In this document: in pieces, positions 36,888-48,010 of the stretch
How the letters are laid out: each line of letters starts with the position of its first letter
How positions within the stretch are numbered: position 1 is the first letter of the stretch
DNA from: Mesorhizobium huakuii
Lineage (GTDB): Bacteria > Pseudomonadota > Alphaproteobacteria > Rhizobiales > Rhizobiaceae
Direction: 5' to 3'
DNA length: 64,000 nucleotides
NCBI RefSeq assembly: GCF_030160235.1
Contig: NZ_BSNY01000008.1
Span: 1-64,000, forward strand
Position numbers and translations under genes: made by a program
The notes under the pieces: generated by a model
Databases searched by the model: none
What the model saw: the letters and a program-made list of their open reading frames with translations, nothing else
What the model was told of the DNA's origin: nothing

Positions 36888-38324
36888 ATGATGCCGCCTG
36901 CAAAAAAGGAAGTCCGTCCGTCGAGCCGCGGAGGACGAGCGCGTACGCCTGCCTTCGTGAAAAACCTGCGTGGTGTGAAGAACTGGAAGGAAGTCAGCGA
37001 GTGGCTGGAATGGCGCGGCATCGAGGACATCGAATGCATCACGCCTGATCAGGCCGGCGTAGCGCGCGGCAAGATGATGCCGTCGAAGAAATTCACCTCC
37101 AACACCTCGCTGGCGCTGCCGTCGGCCGTCTTCATGACGACGATTTCCGGCGGCTATCCCGAAGACGGCAACGGCTTCCACTATCCGGAAGACGACGGCG
37201 ACCTCAAGCTGATGCCGGACCTGTCGACGCTGACAGTGGTGCCCTGGGAAGAAGACCCGACGGCCGCCGTCATCTGCGACCTCGTCCACCAGGACGGCCG
37301 TTCAGTCGAATTCACGCCGCGCAATGTGCTGAAGCGCGTGCTTGCCGCCTATGACAAGCTCGGGCTGAGGCCGGTGGTGGCACCCGAGATCGAATTCTAC
37401 CTGGTGCGCAAGAATCCGGACCCGGACTATCCGCTCACTCCGCCCGTCGGCCGCTCGGGCCGTGCAATCGGCGGCGGCGCCGGCTATTCGATCGCCGGCG
37501 TCAACGAGTTCGATGAACTGATCGACGACATCTACCATTTCTCCGAGAGCCAGGGCCTGGAGATCGACACGCTCATCCATGAAGAGGGAGCCGGGCAGCT
37601 TGAGATCAATCTGCGCCACGGCGACCCGATCGAGCTCGCCGACCAGGTGTTCATGTTCAAGCGCACCATCCGCGAAGCCGCGCTCAAGCACGAGATCTAC
37701 GCCACCTTCATGGCCAAGCCGATCCAGGGCCAGCCGGGTTCGGCCATGCATATCCACCAGTCGATCATCGACAAGAAGACCGGCAAGAACATCTTCTCGG
37801 CCGAGGACGGCTCGGAGACCGAGGAGTTCTTCCATTTCATCGGCGGCATGCAGAAACATGTGCCGAACGCGCTGGTGATGTTCGCGCCCTATGTCAATTC
37901 CTACCGCCGGCTGACGCAGGCGGCCTCGGCTCCGGTCAACAACAAATGGGGCTACGACAACCGCACCACGGCGTTCCGCGTGCCGCGTTCGGATCCGGCG
38001 GCGCGGCGTGTCGAAAACCGCATCCCGTCCTCCGATGCCAATCCCTACCTGGCGCTGGCGGCTTCGCTTGCCTGCGGGCTGATCGGCATCACCAGGAAGA
38101 TCAAAGCCGAGCCGCCGGTGCTGACCACCGCCAATGCGGACGAGATCGACCTGCCGCGCAGCCTGCTCGAAGCCGTCGACCTGTTCGAGGGCGACGAGGA
38201 ACTCTGCGCGCTGCTGGGCAAATCCTTCGCCGCCACCTATGCGGCGATCAAGCGGGCGGAATTCGAGACATTCATGGAAGTGATCAGCCCGTGGGAGCGG
38301 GAGTATCTTCTGCTCAACGTGTGA
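36888..38324 (+). CDS. puuA: Glutamine synthetase-like enzyme, probable gamma-glutamylputrescine synthetase
   Basis: A 478-residue member of the glutamine-synthetase superfamily. An N-terminal beta-grasp region (residues 30-120, ITPDQAGVARGKMMPSKKF) precedes the catalytic domain with EIEFYLV, EEGAGQLEINL, the ATP-site GSAMHIHQSI and NKWGYDNRTTAFRVPRSD / VENRIPSSDANPYLA. Sequence style and the adjacent PuuB-like oxidase favour gamma-glutamylputrescine synthetase, which couples glutamate to putrescine using ATP, over ammonia assimilation. With PotFGHI importing putrescine 6 kb away this makes a catabolic route. Other gamma-glutamylamine substrates remain possible. Confidence 0.8.
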   Translation: MMPPAKKEVRPSSRGGRARTPAFVKNLRGVKNWKEVSEWLEWRGIEDIECITPDQAGVARGKMMPSKKFTSNTSLALPSAVFMTTISGGYPEDGNGFHYPEDDGDLKLMPDLSTLTVVPWEEDPTAAVICDLVHQDGRSVEFTPRNVLKRVLAAYDKLGLRPVVAPEIEFYLVRKNPDPDYPLTPPVGRSGRAIGGGAGYSIAGVNEFDELIDDIYHFSESQGLEIDTLIHEEGAGQLEINLRHGDPIELADQVFMFKRTIREAALKHEIYATFMAKPIQGQPGSAMHIHQSIIDKKTGKNIFSAEDGSETEEFFHFIGGMQKHVPNALVMFAPYVNSYRRLTQAASAPVNNKWGYDNRTTAFRVPRSDPAARRVENRIPSSDANPYLALAASLACGLIGITRKIKAEPPVLTTANADEIDLPRSLLEAVDLFEGDEELCALLGKSFAATYAAIKRAEFETFMEVISPWEREYLLLNV

Positions 38325-38356
38325 GCGGCGACTTCTGCGCGTAAGTGGTGAATTGT

Positions 38357-38435
38357 GAATGGTGAGTAGTTTCATACTGGACGGATGAGCGCAGACGACG
38401 CGCTTTCTCGCGGCCGTTCACCCTATTCACCATTC
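38357..38435. repeat. 13-bp imperfect inverted repeat between puuA and puuB
   Basis: gaatggtgagtag (38357-38369) and ctattcaccattc (38423-38435) are inverted copies with one mismatch. The second copy overlaps the longer puuB frame, which argues for the later start. Confidence 0.5.
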
Positions 38436-38456
38436 ATTGGATTCACCGGCGTTCCC

Positions 38457-39743
38457 ATGCCCTATCAATCTCCGATTTCTCCCGGCCGCTCGTGGTATGA
38501 AGACACGGCGGGACCCAGACCAGAATATCGAGCGCTCGATGGCGACCGGAATTGCGATGTCGTCATCATCGGCGGCGGCTTTACCGGGCTGTCGGCGGCG
38601 GCCCACCTTGCCAAGGCGGGGACCAATGTCGTCTTGATCGAAGCCTATCGCTTCGGGGACGGCGCATCGGGTCGCAATGGCGGCCAGCTCGGCACCGGGC
38701 AGCGCGCCTGGGCAGAAGATCTGGAGGCCGAATACGGTCTGTCCCGCGCCAAGGCACTGTTCGATCTCGCCGAGGAGGCGAAGGCGCATCTCATCGAATT
38801 TGCCGCCGCCAACCAGATCGATATCGACTACATGCCGGGCCAGCTCTCGGTGGCGCACAAGCCGCGCTATGTCGATGACTACAAGGCGCATGCCGACATC
38901 ATGGCCAGCCGTTTCTCCTATCCGCATATCGCCTTCATGGATGCGAAGGAGACGGCGGAGCGGCTCGGCTCGACCGCCTATTTCGGCGGCACGCGCGACA
39001 CTGGCACCGGCCATATCCATCCGATGAAACTGGTGATCGGCACGGCGCGGGTGGCGGCGCAGGCCGGCGCGCAGCTGTTCGAAGGGACGCCGTCGACGGG
39101 CATCGTTTCCGCTGGCGGCAAGGTCAGGGTTTCCACGCCAAGGGGCACCGTGACGGCGCAGAAATGCCTGATCGCGGTCAACGCCTATGGCGGCACGCTC
39201 GAACCGGTAAGTGCGGCACACATCATGCCGATCGGCTCCTTCATCGGTGCGACCGTGCCTTTGGGGGCGGATTCGAAAGTGCTTCCCGGCGGCGAGTCCG
39301 TCGATGATTCCCGCTTCGTGGTGCGCTATTTCCGCAAATCGAGGGATGGCCGGCTGCTGTTCGGCGGACGGGAGGTCTATGGCGTCAACGACCCGAAGGA
39401 CATCCACATCCACATTCGCCGCCAGATCGTGGATCTCTATCCGGCGCTGAAAGATATCGAGATCACCCATGGCTGGGGCGGCTATGTCGGCATCACCGTG
39501 CCGAGGAAACCGTTCGTACGCGAAGTGATGCCGAATGTGATCTCGGCCGGCGGCTATTCCGGCCACGGTGTCATGCTGTCGAACTTCTTCGGCAAGCTCT
39601 ATGCCGAGACCGTTGCCGGCAATCGCGACCGGCTGAAGCTGATCGAGGATCTGAAAATTCCGCCATTTCCCGGCGGCCGGCGTTTCCGCACGCCGCTGCT
39701 TTTCCTGGCGCTCAACTGGTTCGCGCTGCGCGACCGCATCTAG
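38457..39743 (+). CDS. puuB: FAD-dependent oxidoreductase, probable gamma-glutamylputrescine oxidase
   Basis: A 428-residue flavoprotein of the DAO/GlpO family. The dinucleotide fold DVVIIGGGFTGLSAAAHLAKAG lies near residues 37-58, with EAYRFGDGASGRNGGQLGTGQR after it (FAD contact). Later elements are FRKSRDGRLLFGGREVYG and WGGYVGITVPRKPFV. PuuB oxidises gamma-glutamylputrescine to the aldehyde, releasing ammonia and peroxide. It follows the synthetase on the same strand by 132 bp. I use the ATG at 38457, which gives the usual family length; a frame 24 codons longer starts at 38385. Confidence 0.82.
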   Translation: MPYQSPISPGRSWYEDTAGPRPEYRALDGDRNCDVVIIGGGFTGLSAAAHLAKAGTNVVLIEAYRFGDGASGRNGGQLGTGQRAWAEDLEAEYGLSRAKALFDLAEEAKAHLIEFAAANQIDIDYMPGQLSVAHKPRYVDDYKAHADIMASRFSYPHIAFMDAKETAERLGSTAYFGGTRDTGTGHIHPMKLVIGTARVAAQAGAQLFEGTPSTGIVSAGGKVRVSTPRGTVTAQKCLIAVNAYGGTLEPVSAAHIMPIGSFIGATVPLGADSKVLPGGESVDDSRFVVRYFRKSRDGRLLFGGREVYGVNDPKDIHIHIRRQIVDLYPALKDIEITHGWGGYVGITVPRKPFVREVMPNVISAGGYSGHGVMLSNFFGKLYAETVAGNRDRLKLIEDLKIPPFPGGRRFRTPLLFLALNWFALRDRI

Positions 39744-40099
39744 TGCGTATCGACCAAAAGCGCCCCGGTCAGGGGAAGCGACATAGGCCTGAAGCGAGTC
39801 GCATGGACCTGTTTCGACGCGACGCGCCTCGCGCTGGATCCAATCGCCATCACGATCTGATGTAATATTGTAATATTCATTGCCCTTGCGACACATTGCG
39901 GAAATGGCGGCAAAGGCGCAGAATCCACTATAATGGCGTACTGATGCCACAATCGGGGGCGAAAGGTTCGCGCTTCTGGGCGACTATTCGGGGATTGCTG
40001 CGGGCTTGCCCGTGTTGATTTTTGGGACCGATGCCGATCAGACACCGGACTTCCGGCAACGATCGAAAGAACATCGGCCCGCTTATGGAGGTGGCGAGA
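39744..40099. other. Intergenic region with a tandem TGTAATAT repeat
   Basis: These 356 bp hold no gene. TGTAATAT occurs twice head to tail at 39861-39876 in an otherwise GC-rich stretch, a possible regulator site or AT-rich promoter element for the SH3-domain gene. Confidence 0.5.
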
Positions 40100-40972
40100 G
40101 TGAGAGAGCCCTTCAGTTTCGGTGTTCCGGAACGTCGGCGCTTTGCCATGCAGTTTGGATACGACATGCGGCCGTCCTTCTGGCAGGAAGTCCGTTCGAA
40201 CTCGCATCTGGTGATTGCCGCGGTGGGCACCGCCGCGCTGCTCGGCGTGGCCGCGGTAGCGCTTTGGCTGGCATTGCCGACGAGCGAGCGGCAAGCAGCC
40301 GCCAGCCAGGAACAGAGCATTCCGACCATTCCGGTGAAAACGACGAAGATCGTGCCTGCCGGAACCACTGTGGCCGCGGCGACCGTGCCGCAGCCCGCCC
40401 GCAAGTCCGATCAGGTCTCACCGACCGTGGCGGCGGCGAAAGCAAACATACAAGCGCTAGCGGCCAATGATCCCCGCTGGACCGGGACACAGCCGAAGAC
40501 CGCTTCGGCGGCACCCGATCAGGCGGTTGCCCCTAGCCAGGTGGCCAATCAGGCTGAGCCGGCGCCGGACAAGCCGGCTGTCACGGCGGCATTCGCGCAA
40601 CCGGCGACCAATACCGATGCCGCCAGCGAACTTGCCAAGGTTGCGGCGCCGGCACCTGCGGCAAGCAGCAATCCGGATGGAGCAAAGACCGCCGCCATCC
40701 CTGAAGTGCAGCCACAAGCGCCGGAACAGCAGCCGACGGCGAGCGATGATGGCAAGGCCAAGGCCAAGCCACACAAAGTGGCGGCGGCCGGCAATGGGCG
40801 CATCCTGAGACCGGTGACCATGCGCAGCGGCCCGAAGAAGAACGCTGCCGCTATCGGCACTGTGCCGGCAAGGACCTCGGTGCAGGTGATGAACTGCAAG
40901 CAATGGTGCCAGATCGTCTACAACGGCAAGACCGGCTGGATCTACAAGAGCTACATCAAGACCGGCGGCTGA
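40100..40972 (+). CDS. Membrane-anchored SH3-domain protein
   Basis: A 290-residue protein. A cytoplasmic head of about 35 residues is followed by one membrane helix (HLVIAAVGTAALLGVAAVALWLAL), a long Ala/Pro/Gln-rich periplasmic linker and a C-terminal bacterial SH3 domain (RPVTMRSGPKKNAAAIGTVPA, then CKQWCQIVYNGKTGWIYKSYIK). SH3b domains usually bind peptidoglycan or tether envelope proteins. The two cysteines flanking QW could be oxidised. I choose the GTG at 40100 because GGAGG lies eight bases upstream; an ATG-led frame starts 26 codons earlier. No operon partners. Confidence 0.75.
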   Translation: MREPFSFGVPERRRFAMQFGYDMRPSFWQEVRSNSHLVIAAVGTAALLGVAAVALWLALPTSERQAAASQEQSIPTIPVKTTKIVPAGTTVAAATVPQPARKSDQVSPTVAAAKANIQALAANDPRWTGTQPKTASAAPDQAVAPSQVANQAEPAPDKPAVTAAFAQPATNTDAASELAKVAAPAPAASSNPDGAKTAAIPEVQPQAPEQQPTASDDGKAKAKPHKVAAAGNGRILRPVTMRSGPKKNAAAIGTVPARTSVQVMNCKQWCQIVYNGKTGWIYKSYIKTGG

Positions 40973-41085
40973 TGTGGCGGCGCATTTGCGGCTGAGGTCG
41001 GGCTCGCCGCCGCACGTTGCCGGTACAAGTCAAATCGAAGCCGCGGGCACGGTCGAACCGACCTGCGCCACAATGACGGTGCGCT

Positions 41086-41832
41086 TCAGATGCAGCGGCC
41101 GCCATCGACCTCCAGCGCCACGCCGGTGATGAAGGCGGCTTCATCCGATGCCAGCCAGAGTGCGGCATTGGCGATATCGAGCGGGGTCGAAAGCCGGCCG
41201 AGCGGAATCGAGGCGCGGAAGGTCTCGCGAATCTCGGGCGTGTCGGCGCCCATGAATTTCTCCAGCATGCCGGTTTCGCCGGCGACCGGGCAGAGGCAGT
41301 TGACGCGGATGTTCTTCGGCGCAAGTTCCACCGCCATCGATTTGGTGGCGGTGATCGCCCAACCTTTCGAGGCATTGTACCAGGTGAGGCCGGGCCGTGG
41401 CCTGAGGCCAGCGGTGGAGGCCGTGGTCAGTATGACGCCGCCGCCTTGCCGCTCCATGATTGGCACCACCGCAAGAGCCGCGTGATAGATCGCCTTCATG
41501 TTGACAGCGGTGATCAGGTCGAAGGTTTCCTCGTCGACTTTCAGCATGTCGCCGTTGCGGTGGGTGTAACCGGCATTGTTGACCATGATGTCGATGCGGC
41601 CGAAGGCGCTTTTTGCGGCATAGACCATCTCGTCGAATTCGGAGCGCAGCGAGACGTCGGTCTGCGTCCAGATCGCGGCCTTGCCGATCTCCCCGGCGAC
41701 GCGCTCCGCGCCCTTGGCATTGAGGTCGGCGACCACCACGCGAGCGCCCTCTTCGGCAAAACGCTTGGCCATGCCTTCACCGAATCCGGATGCCGCGCCC
41801 GTGATGACGGCAACCTTGTTTTCCAGACGCAT
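41086..41832 (-). CDS. Short-chain dehydrogenase/reductase
   Basis: A 248-residue NAD(P)-dependent oxidoreductase. It has the cofactor motif TGAASGFGEG, Asp after strand 2 (VVADLN, favouring NAD), NNAG, catalytic Ser in TTASTAGL and YNASK (Tyr/Lys), and ends with ITGVALEVDGGRCI. It probably oxidises a sugar or small alcohol; the glucose-dehydrogenase-like style and divergence from zwf are suggestive only. An ATG five codons earlier (41847) with AGGAAG upstream is equally possible. Confidence 0.85.
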   Translation of the reverse strand: MRLENKVAVITGAASGFGEGMAKRFAEEGARVVVADLNAKGAERVAGEIGKAAIWTQTDVSLRSEFDEMVYAAKSAFGRIDIMVNNAGYTHRNGDMLKVDEETFDLITAVNMKAIYHAALAVVPIMERQGGGVILTTASTAGLRPRPGLTWYNASKGWAITATKSMAVELAPKNIRVNCLCPVAGETGMLEKFMGADTPEIRETFRASIPLGRLSTPLDIANAALWLASDEAAFITGVALEVDGGRCI

Positions 41833-42141
41833 GCTTTTCCCGCTCATCGATGTCTTCCTGGAACCAATAAGGCGACAGACCGGCACGGTCCATGCCGCGA
41901 CAGACAAGGCGCCATTTCTCCCTTAGCTTTCGTCACATTCACGTTCTATGCTGCAACTGCGAAAGCTTCCGGAGTCTTCGTTCACCGACAAGCCTCCGGC
42001 AAGCGCCAGTGTCAAGCGCACAGGTGGACCCAATCAATATCCAGCGATTGGTCCTCGATGTGACACCATGGCACTGGAAAATTTAAATCGATTAGAATAT
42101 ATCAGCCGCGTACTCGCGACCGGTGTCAAAGCGGACAGACC
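41833..42141. other. Divergent promoter region of SDR and zwf
   Basis: About 300 bp without a gene. An AT-rich patch (aaatttaaatcgattagaatata, split here only for description, around 42080-42102) precedes zwf and may hold its promoter. I see no clear HexR-type palindrome. Confidence 0.4.
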
Positions 42142-43592
<1,451 letters not shown>

Positions 43593-43611
<19 letters not shown>

Positions 43612-44309
43612 ACGGCGCCAGCTACAACTGGAACGCTTTCCCTGACCGGCCGCAACTGGCCGCGGCGCTGGCCGGCCGCGTGGCCGATCGGCTGGCAAGG
43701 GCGATCGCCGAGCGCGGCACGGCCGTGCTGGCCGTCTCCGGCGGCACGACGCCGGCAAAATTCTTCGCCGCCCTCTCGGCGATGCCGATCGCCTGGGACA
43801 AGGTGATCGTGACGCTGGTCGACGAGCGTTTCGTGCCGGCCTCCTCGCCGCGCTCCAATGCCGGGCTGGTGGCCGCCAATCTCTTGCAGAATGCCGCAAA
43901 AGCGGCGCGTTTCGTGCCGCTCTACCATGAAGCATCCGGCATCGAGGATGCGGCGGCATCGGACGATGCGGCGCTGCGCTCCCTGCCCTGGCCGCTCGAC
44001 GTCGTGGTGCTCGGCATGGGACCGGACGGCCACACAGCCTCGTTCTTTCCCGACGCCGATGATCTGGCCAAGCTGCTCGACCCTGCCTCGGACAGGATCA
44101 TCCTGCCGGTTCACGCGGCGAGCGCGGGCGAGCCGCGGCTGACCCTGACGCTGGCGCGCATCATCGATGCCGGCTTCATAGCGCTGCACATAGAAGGCGA
44201 GGACAAGCGCACCGCCTTCGACGGCGCGGTCGCGCCCGGGCCACGAAAGCCGATCCGTGCCGTGCTCGACGCCGCACCCAGACCCGTAGAGGTTTTCTGG
44301 GCGCCCTGA
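43593..44309 (+). CDS. pgl: 6-Phosphogluconolactonase
   Basis: A 238-residue cytoplasmic hydrolase of the lactone made by Zwf. It has the sugar-phosphate site [36 protein letters not shown] and [16 protein letters not shown]. The length is typical of the DevB/Pgl type. It begins inside the zwf end and is followed 70 bp later by edd, giving the three enzymes from glucose-6-phosphate to 2-keto-3-deoxy-6-phosphogluconate in one unit. The aldolase gene (eda) is not in the window. Confidence 0.94.
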
Positions 44310-44379
44310 TTTTACGTTTAGTGGTCCCGGCAACGGCGGGAGGATGTTTCCGGGACCTCGCCTGAAAGGACCGACCGCC

Positions 44380-46203
44380 ATGACCGCAAGACGTGACATC
44401 GAAGCCATCACGGAGCGCATCCGCCAACGTTCGAAGGCAGGCCGCGAGCGCTATCTCGGCCGTATCGCCGAAGCGTCGAACCAGACCGCCAACCGGTCGG
44501 TGCTGTCCTGTGGCAACCTCGCTCACGGCTTTGCCGTGTGCAGCCCCTCGGAAAAGCTGGCGCTCGGCGGCGAGAAGGTGCCCAATCTCGGCATCATCAC
44601 CTCCTATAACGACATGCTGTCGGCGCATCAGCCCTTCGAGACCTTCCCTGCCCTGATCAAGGAGGCAGCGCGCGAGGCCGGCGGCATCGCCCAGGTGGCC
44701 GGCGGCGTGCCGGCAATGTGCGATGGCGTCACGCAGGGCCAGCCCGGCATGGAATTGTCGTTGTTCTCGCGCGACGTGATCGCCATGTCGGCGGCGGTCG
44801 GTTTGTCGCACAACATGTTCGACGCCGCCGTCTTTCTCGGCGTCTGCGACAAGATCGTGCCGGGGCTGGTGATCGCGGCGCTGACCTTTGGCCATCTGCC
44901 GGCGGTGTTCATTCCGGCCGGACCGATGACGACCGGGCTGCCCAACGACGAGAAGGCGAAGGTTCGCCAGCTCTATGCCGAGGGCAAAGCAGGGCGCGCC
45001 GAACTCCTGGAAGCCGAGTCCAAATCCTACCATGGGCCGGGCACCTGCACCTTCTATGGCACGGCGAATTCCAACCAGATGCTGATGGAGATCATGGGCC
45101 TGCACACGCCGGGCGCCTCCTTCGTCAACCCCGGCACGCCGTTGCGTGATGCGCTGACCCGCGAAGCGACGAAGCGGGCGCTGGCCATCACCGCGCTCGG
45201 CAATGCCTATACGCCGGCCGGGCGGATGATCGACGAGCGTTCGATCGTCAACGGCGTCGTCGGCCTGCATGCCACCGGCGGCTCGACCAACCACACCATC
45301 CACCTGATCGCCATGGCGGCGGCAGCCGGCATCGCGCTGACCTGGCAGGATATTTCCGACCTGTCGGAAGCGGTGCCGCTCTTGGCCCGCGTCTATCCGA
45401 ACGGGCTTGCCGACGTGAACCATTTCCACGCCGCCGGCGGGCTCGGCTTCCTGATCCGCGAACTGCTCGACGAGGGCGTGCTGCACGAGGATGTCCAGAC
45501 GGTGTGGGGCGAAGGCCTGCGACCCTATGCGGTCGAGGCAAAGCTCGGCGTCGATGGCTCCGTGGTGCGCGAGGCCTCGCCGCGGGCCAGCGGTGACGAA
45601 AAGGTGCTGGCGCCGTTCCACAAGGCGTTCCAGCCGACAGGCGGCCTGAAGGTGTTGGCGGGCAATCTCGGCCACGCCGTCATCAAGACCTCCGCCGTCA
45701 AGCCGGAACGGCGCATCATCGAGGCGCCGGCCAAGGTGTTCGACAGCCAGCAGGGCCTGAACGAGGCGTTCAAGGCCGGCACGCTGACCGGCGACTTCAT
45801 CGCCGTCATCCGCTTCCAGGGCCCGAAGGCCAACGGCATGCCGGAACTGCACAAGCTGACCACCGTGCTCGGCATCCTGCAGGATCGCGGCCAGCGCGTC
45901 GCACTGGTGACCGACGGGCGCATGTCGGGCGCATCCGGCAAGGTGCCGGCGGCGATCCATGTGACGCCGGAGGCGGTCGAGGACGGGCCGATCGCCCGGA
46001 TCCATGACGGCGACATCATCCGCCTCGACGCCGATGCCGGCACGCTGGAGGTGCTGGTGGAGGGGACCGAGTTCGCGCTGCGCCGTACCGCCGAGGCCGA
46101 CCTCATCGGCAATGAGTTCGGCTTCGGCCGCGAGCTTTTCGCCGGCTTCCGCCAGCTGGTGGGCCGGGCCGACCACGGCGCCAGCGCCTTCGGAACGGCC
46201 TGA
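44380..46203 (+). CDS. edd: 6-Phosphogluconate dehydratase
   Basis: A 607-residue IlvD/Edd-family dehydratase with an iron-sulphur cluster. Cluster-binding and active-site stretches include [32 protein letters not shown] and [22 protein letters not shown]. The C-terminal signature is [21 protein letters not shown]. It makes 2-keto-3-deoxy-6-phosphogluconate, the committed Entner-Doudoroff step. The ATG at 44380 (AAGGA nine bases upstream) gives the standard length. A strong terminator follows. Confidence 0.95.
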   Translation: MTARRDIEAITERIRQRSKAGRERYLGRIAEASNQTANRSVLSCGNLAHGFAVCSPSEKLALGGEKVPNLGIITSYNDMLSAHQPFETFPALIKEAAREAGGIAQVAGGVPAMCDGVTQGQPGMELSLFSRDVIAMSAAVGLSHNMFDAAVFLGVCDKIVPGLVIAALTFGHLPAVFIPAGPMTTGLPNDEKAKVRQLYAEGKAGRAELLEAESKSYHGPGTCTFYGTANSNQMLMEIMGLHTPGASFVNPGTPLRDALTREATKRALAITALGNAYTPAGRMIDERSIVNGVVGLHATGGSTNHTIHLIAMAAAAGIALTWQDISDLSEAVPLLARVYPNGLADVNHFHAAGGLGFLIRELLDEGVLHEDVQTVWGEGLRPYAVEAKLGVDGSVVREASPRASGDEKVLAPFHKAFQPTGGLKVLAGNLGHAVIKTSAVKPERRIIEAPAKVFDSQQGLNEAFKAGTLTGDFIAVIRFQGPKANGMPELHKLTTVLGILQDRGQRVALVTDGRMSGASGKVPAAIHVTPEAVEDGPIARIHDGDIIRLDADAGTLEVLVEGTEFALRRTAEADLIGNEFGFGRELFAGFRQLVGRADHGASAFGTA

Positions 46204-46223
46204 TATTCCTGACTTTCAAATGA

Positions 46224-46252
46224 AAAGGGCGGCCTTGAGCCGCCCTTTTTGT
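46224..46252 (+). terminator. Intrinsic terminator of zwf-pgl-edd
   Basis: aaagggcggc (46224-46233) and gccgcccttt (46239-46248) form a 10-bp stem with a 5-base loop and a T-run. Confidence 0.9.
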
Positions 46253-46267
46253 TCGTTCTGCCGGATG

Positions 46268-47928
46268 CTACTCGACTTTGAGTTCACTCCGCTCCCCGGC
46301 CTTGACCGTAAAGGGCGTCTCCTTGTCGGCCTTGTCGGAGGTGAAGTTGGTCACGAGCACGTAGTCGCCCGCCACCAGCGTGGTCTGCATCTTCTCCCCA
46401 TAGGCGTAGGTCACCTGCTTGCGTTCGCCCTGGATGTTCTTCTTGGCCTCGTAGATCTTGAAGCCATCCGCCCCTGGCGCGTCGACGGCCAGGACGCCCG
46501 CGTTCAGCGTCACGCTGACATCGGTCATCTGCCCGACCGTCACGCTGAAGGGCTGTTCGTCACGGCCTGCACATCGACGCCCATCACATAGTCGCCCGGG
46601 GGCAGATCGAACTGGCTGTCGGGGCCGTAGGCGTAAGTCACCTGATCGCGGCTGCCGTCGAGTTTCTTGGCGGCCTTGTACACCTTCCAACCCACATCGG
46701 TTTCGGCCTTCTCGCCGCCCTGAGTGTAGAAGGCATTGGCCTTGGCCTTGCCGACACCGACGATCATGTCCTTGTCGACCACTTGGCCGGGGGCAAGCTG
46801 CAGGGTTTCGCTCGCCTCGCCGGCTCCCAGCTTCACGGTGACCTTCGTCTCGCCAGCCGGGACGACGAACTTGACCTCGCCATAGTTGCTGTCCGACGTG
46901 CCGCCAGGATAGGCAATGCTGATCTGCGCATTGCGGTCGACATCGGCTCCCGGCGCCGGCCGCGCGTGGATGGAGATCTCGGCGGCGTTCAGATTGAGCG
47001 CCAGCTCCGTAGCCTTGTCCGCCGTTAACGAAACCTTCTGCTCGGCCTTGGCGGCGCCACTCGAGGCGACGACGATGTAGTTGCCAGCGGGAACGTGAAA
47101 TTTGACGGCGTTGTAGCCGTCGTTGACATGGTCTCCACCGACACCCTTGGCATCGTCCGGAAAGACTTCATAGTAGACGTCGATCTTCGGCACCTCGCCG
47201 CCCTCTTTCAAGAACGCTTGCGGGATGAGGTTGTAGTCGACCTCGGCTGCTTTCGGCGCAGGCGCCGGTGCGGGAGCCGGTTCAGGCGCGGGTGCCGGTG
47301 CCGGGGCAGCGACGGTTTCGACCAGGGCTTCCTGCAGCGCCTTCTCGTCGGAGGCCTGGATGTACTTGCCGCCGGTGTTTTCAGCCAGGCAGGCGATCTG
47401 CTTGCCCTCGTCGGCTGTCAATCCGAAGCCGACCACATCGGCCGTGAAATCGACGCCGGATGCCTTGAGCTCCTTGCCCAGCGCACAGGGGTCGCCGCCG
47501 CAGGTTTCCAACCCATCGGTGATGAGGACGACCGTTGCCTTGTCCTCGGTGTATTTCAGCGCTTCGGCCGCCTGCTTGACGGCCGCCGTCAACGGCGTCT
47601 TGCCAAGGAATTTCAAACTGTCGGCGGCATCCGTGATGGCGCTTGCCGAGCCTGCCTGGGGCGGCACGATCAGCTGGATGTCGTCGCAGCTGCCTTTTTC
47701 GCGATGGCCATAGGCCATGAAGCCTATCTCATCGTCGGCGGGAACCGATTGAAGCACGGTCCTCAGGGACTCGCGGGCGATTTCGAGCTTGGGCTTGCCG
47801 TCGATCTGCGCCCACATCGAGCCGGAAGCGTCGAGAATGATGATGACCTTGTTTGCGGCAAAGCCGAACGTCGTCATCGACAAAAGGAGGATCGCCGCAG
47901 CGATGCTCCGTGAAAGTCCCACCATCAA
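46268..47928 (-). pseudogene. von Willebrand A domain protein interrupted by a frameshift
   Basis: A secreted VWA protein. The signal peptide is SIAAAILLLSMTTFGFA. The metal site DASGSMWAQ lies near residue 34 with ITDGLETCGGDPC later. A proline-alanine hinge follows at about 208-225, then repeated beta-sandwich units, each with a YAYG and a GDYV-type element. After GDYVMGVDVQAV near 46560 the frame ends (NSPSA, stop). One base over, the protein continues as EQPFSVTVGQMTDVSVTLNAG and runs a further hundred codons to 46268, including the last repeat unit (QVTYAYGEKMQTTLVAGDYVL). A single-base indel explains this. It may be a true mutation or a sequence error; the 462-residue product still has an intact VWA domain. 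Confidence 0.75.
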
Positions 47929-48010
47929 GATCTCCTGAGTAGCCGCCCCGCCTGCGGCCCAAAGCTATTTGAGCGCGTGCCGGGACACAAGCCCGGACGC
48001 AGCCAGCGGC

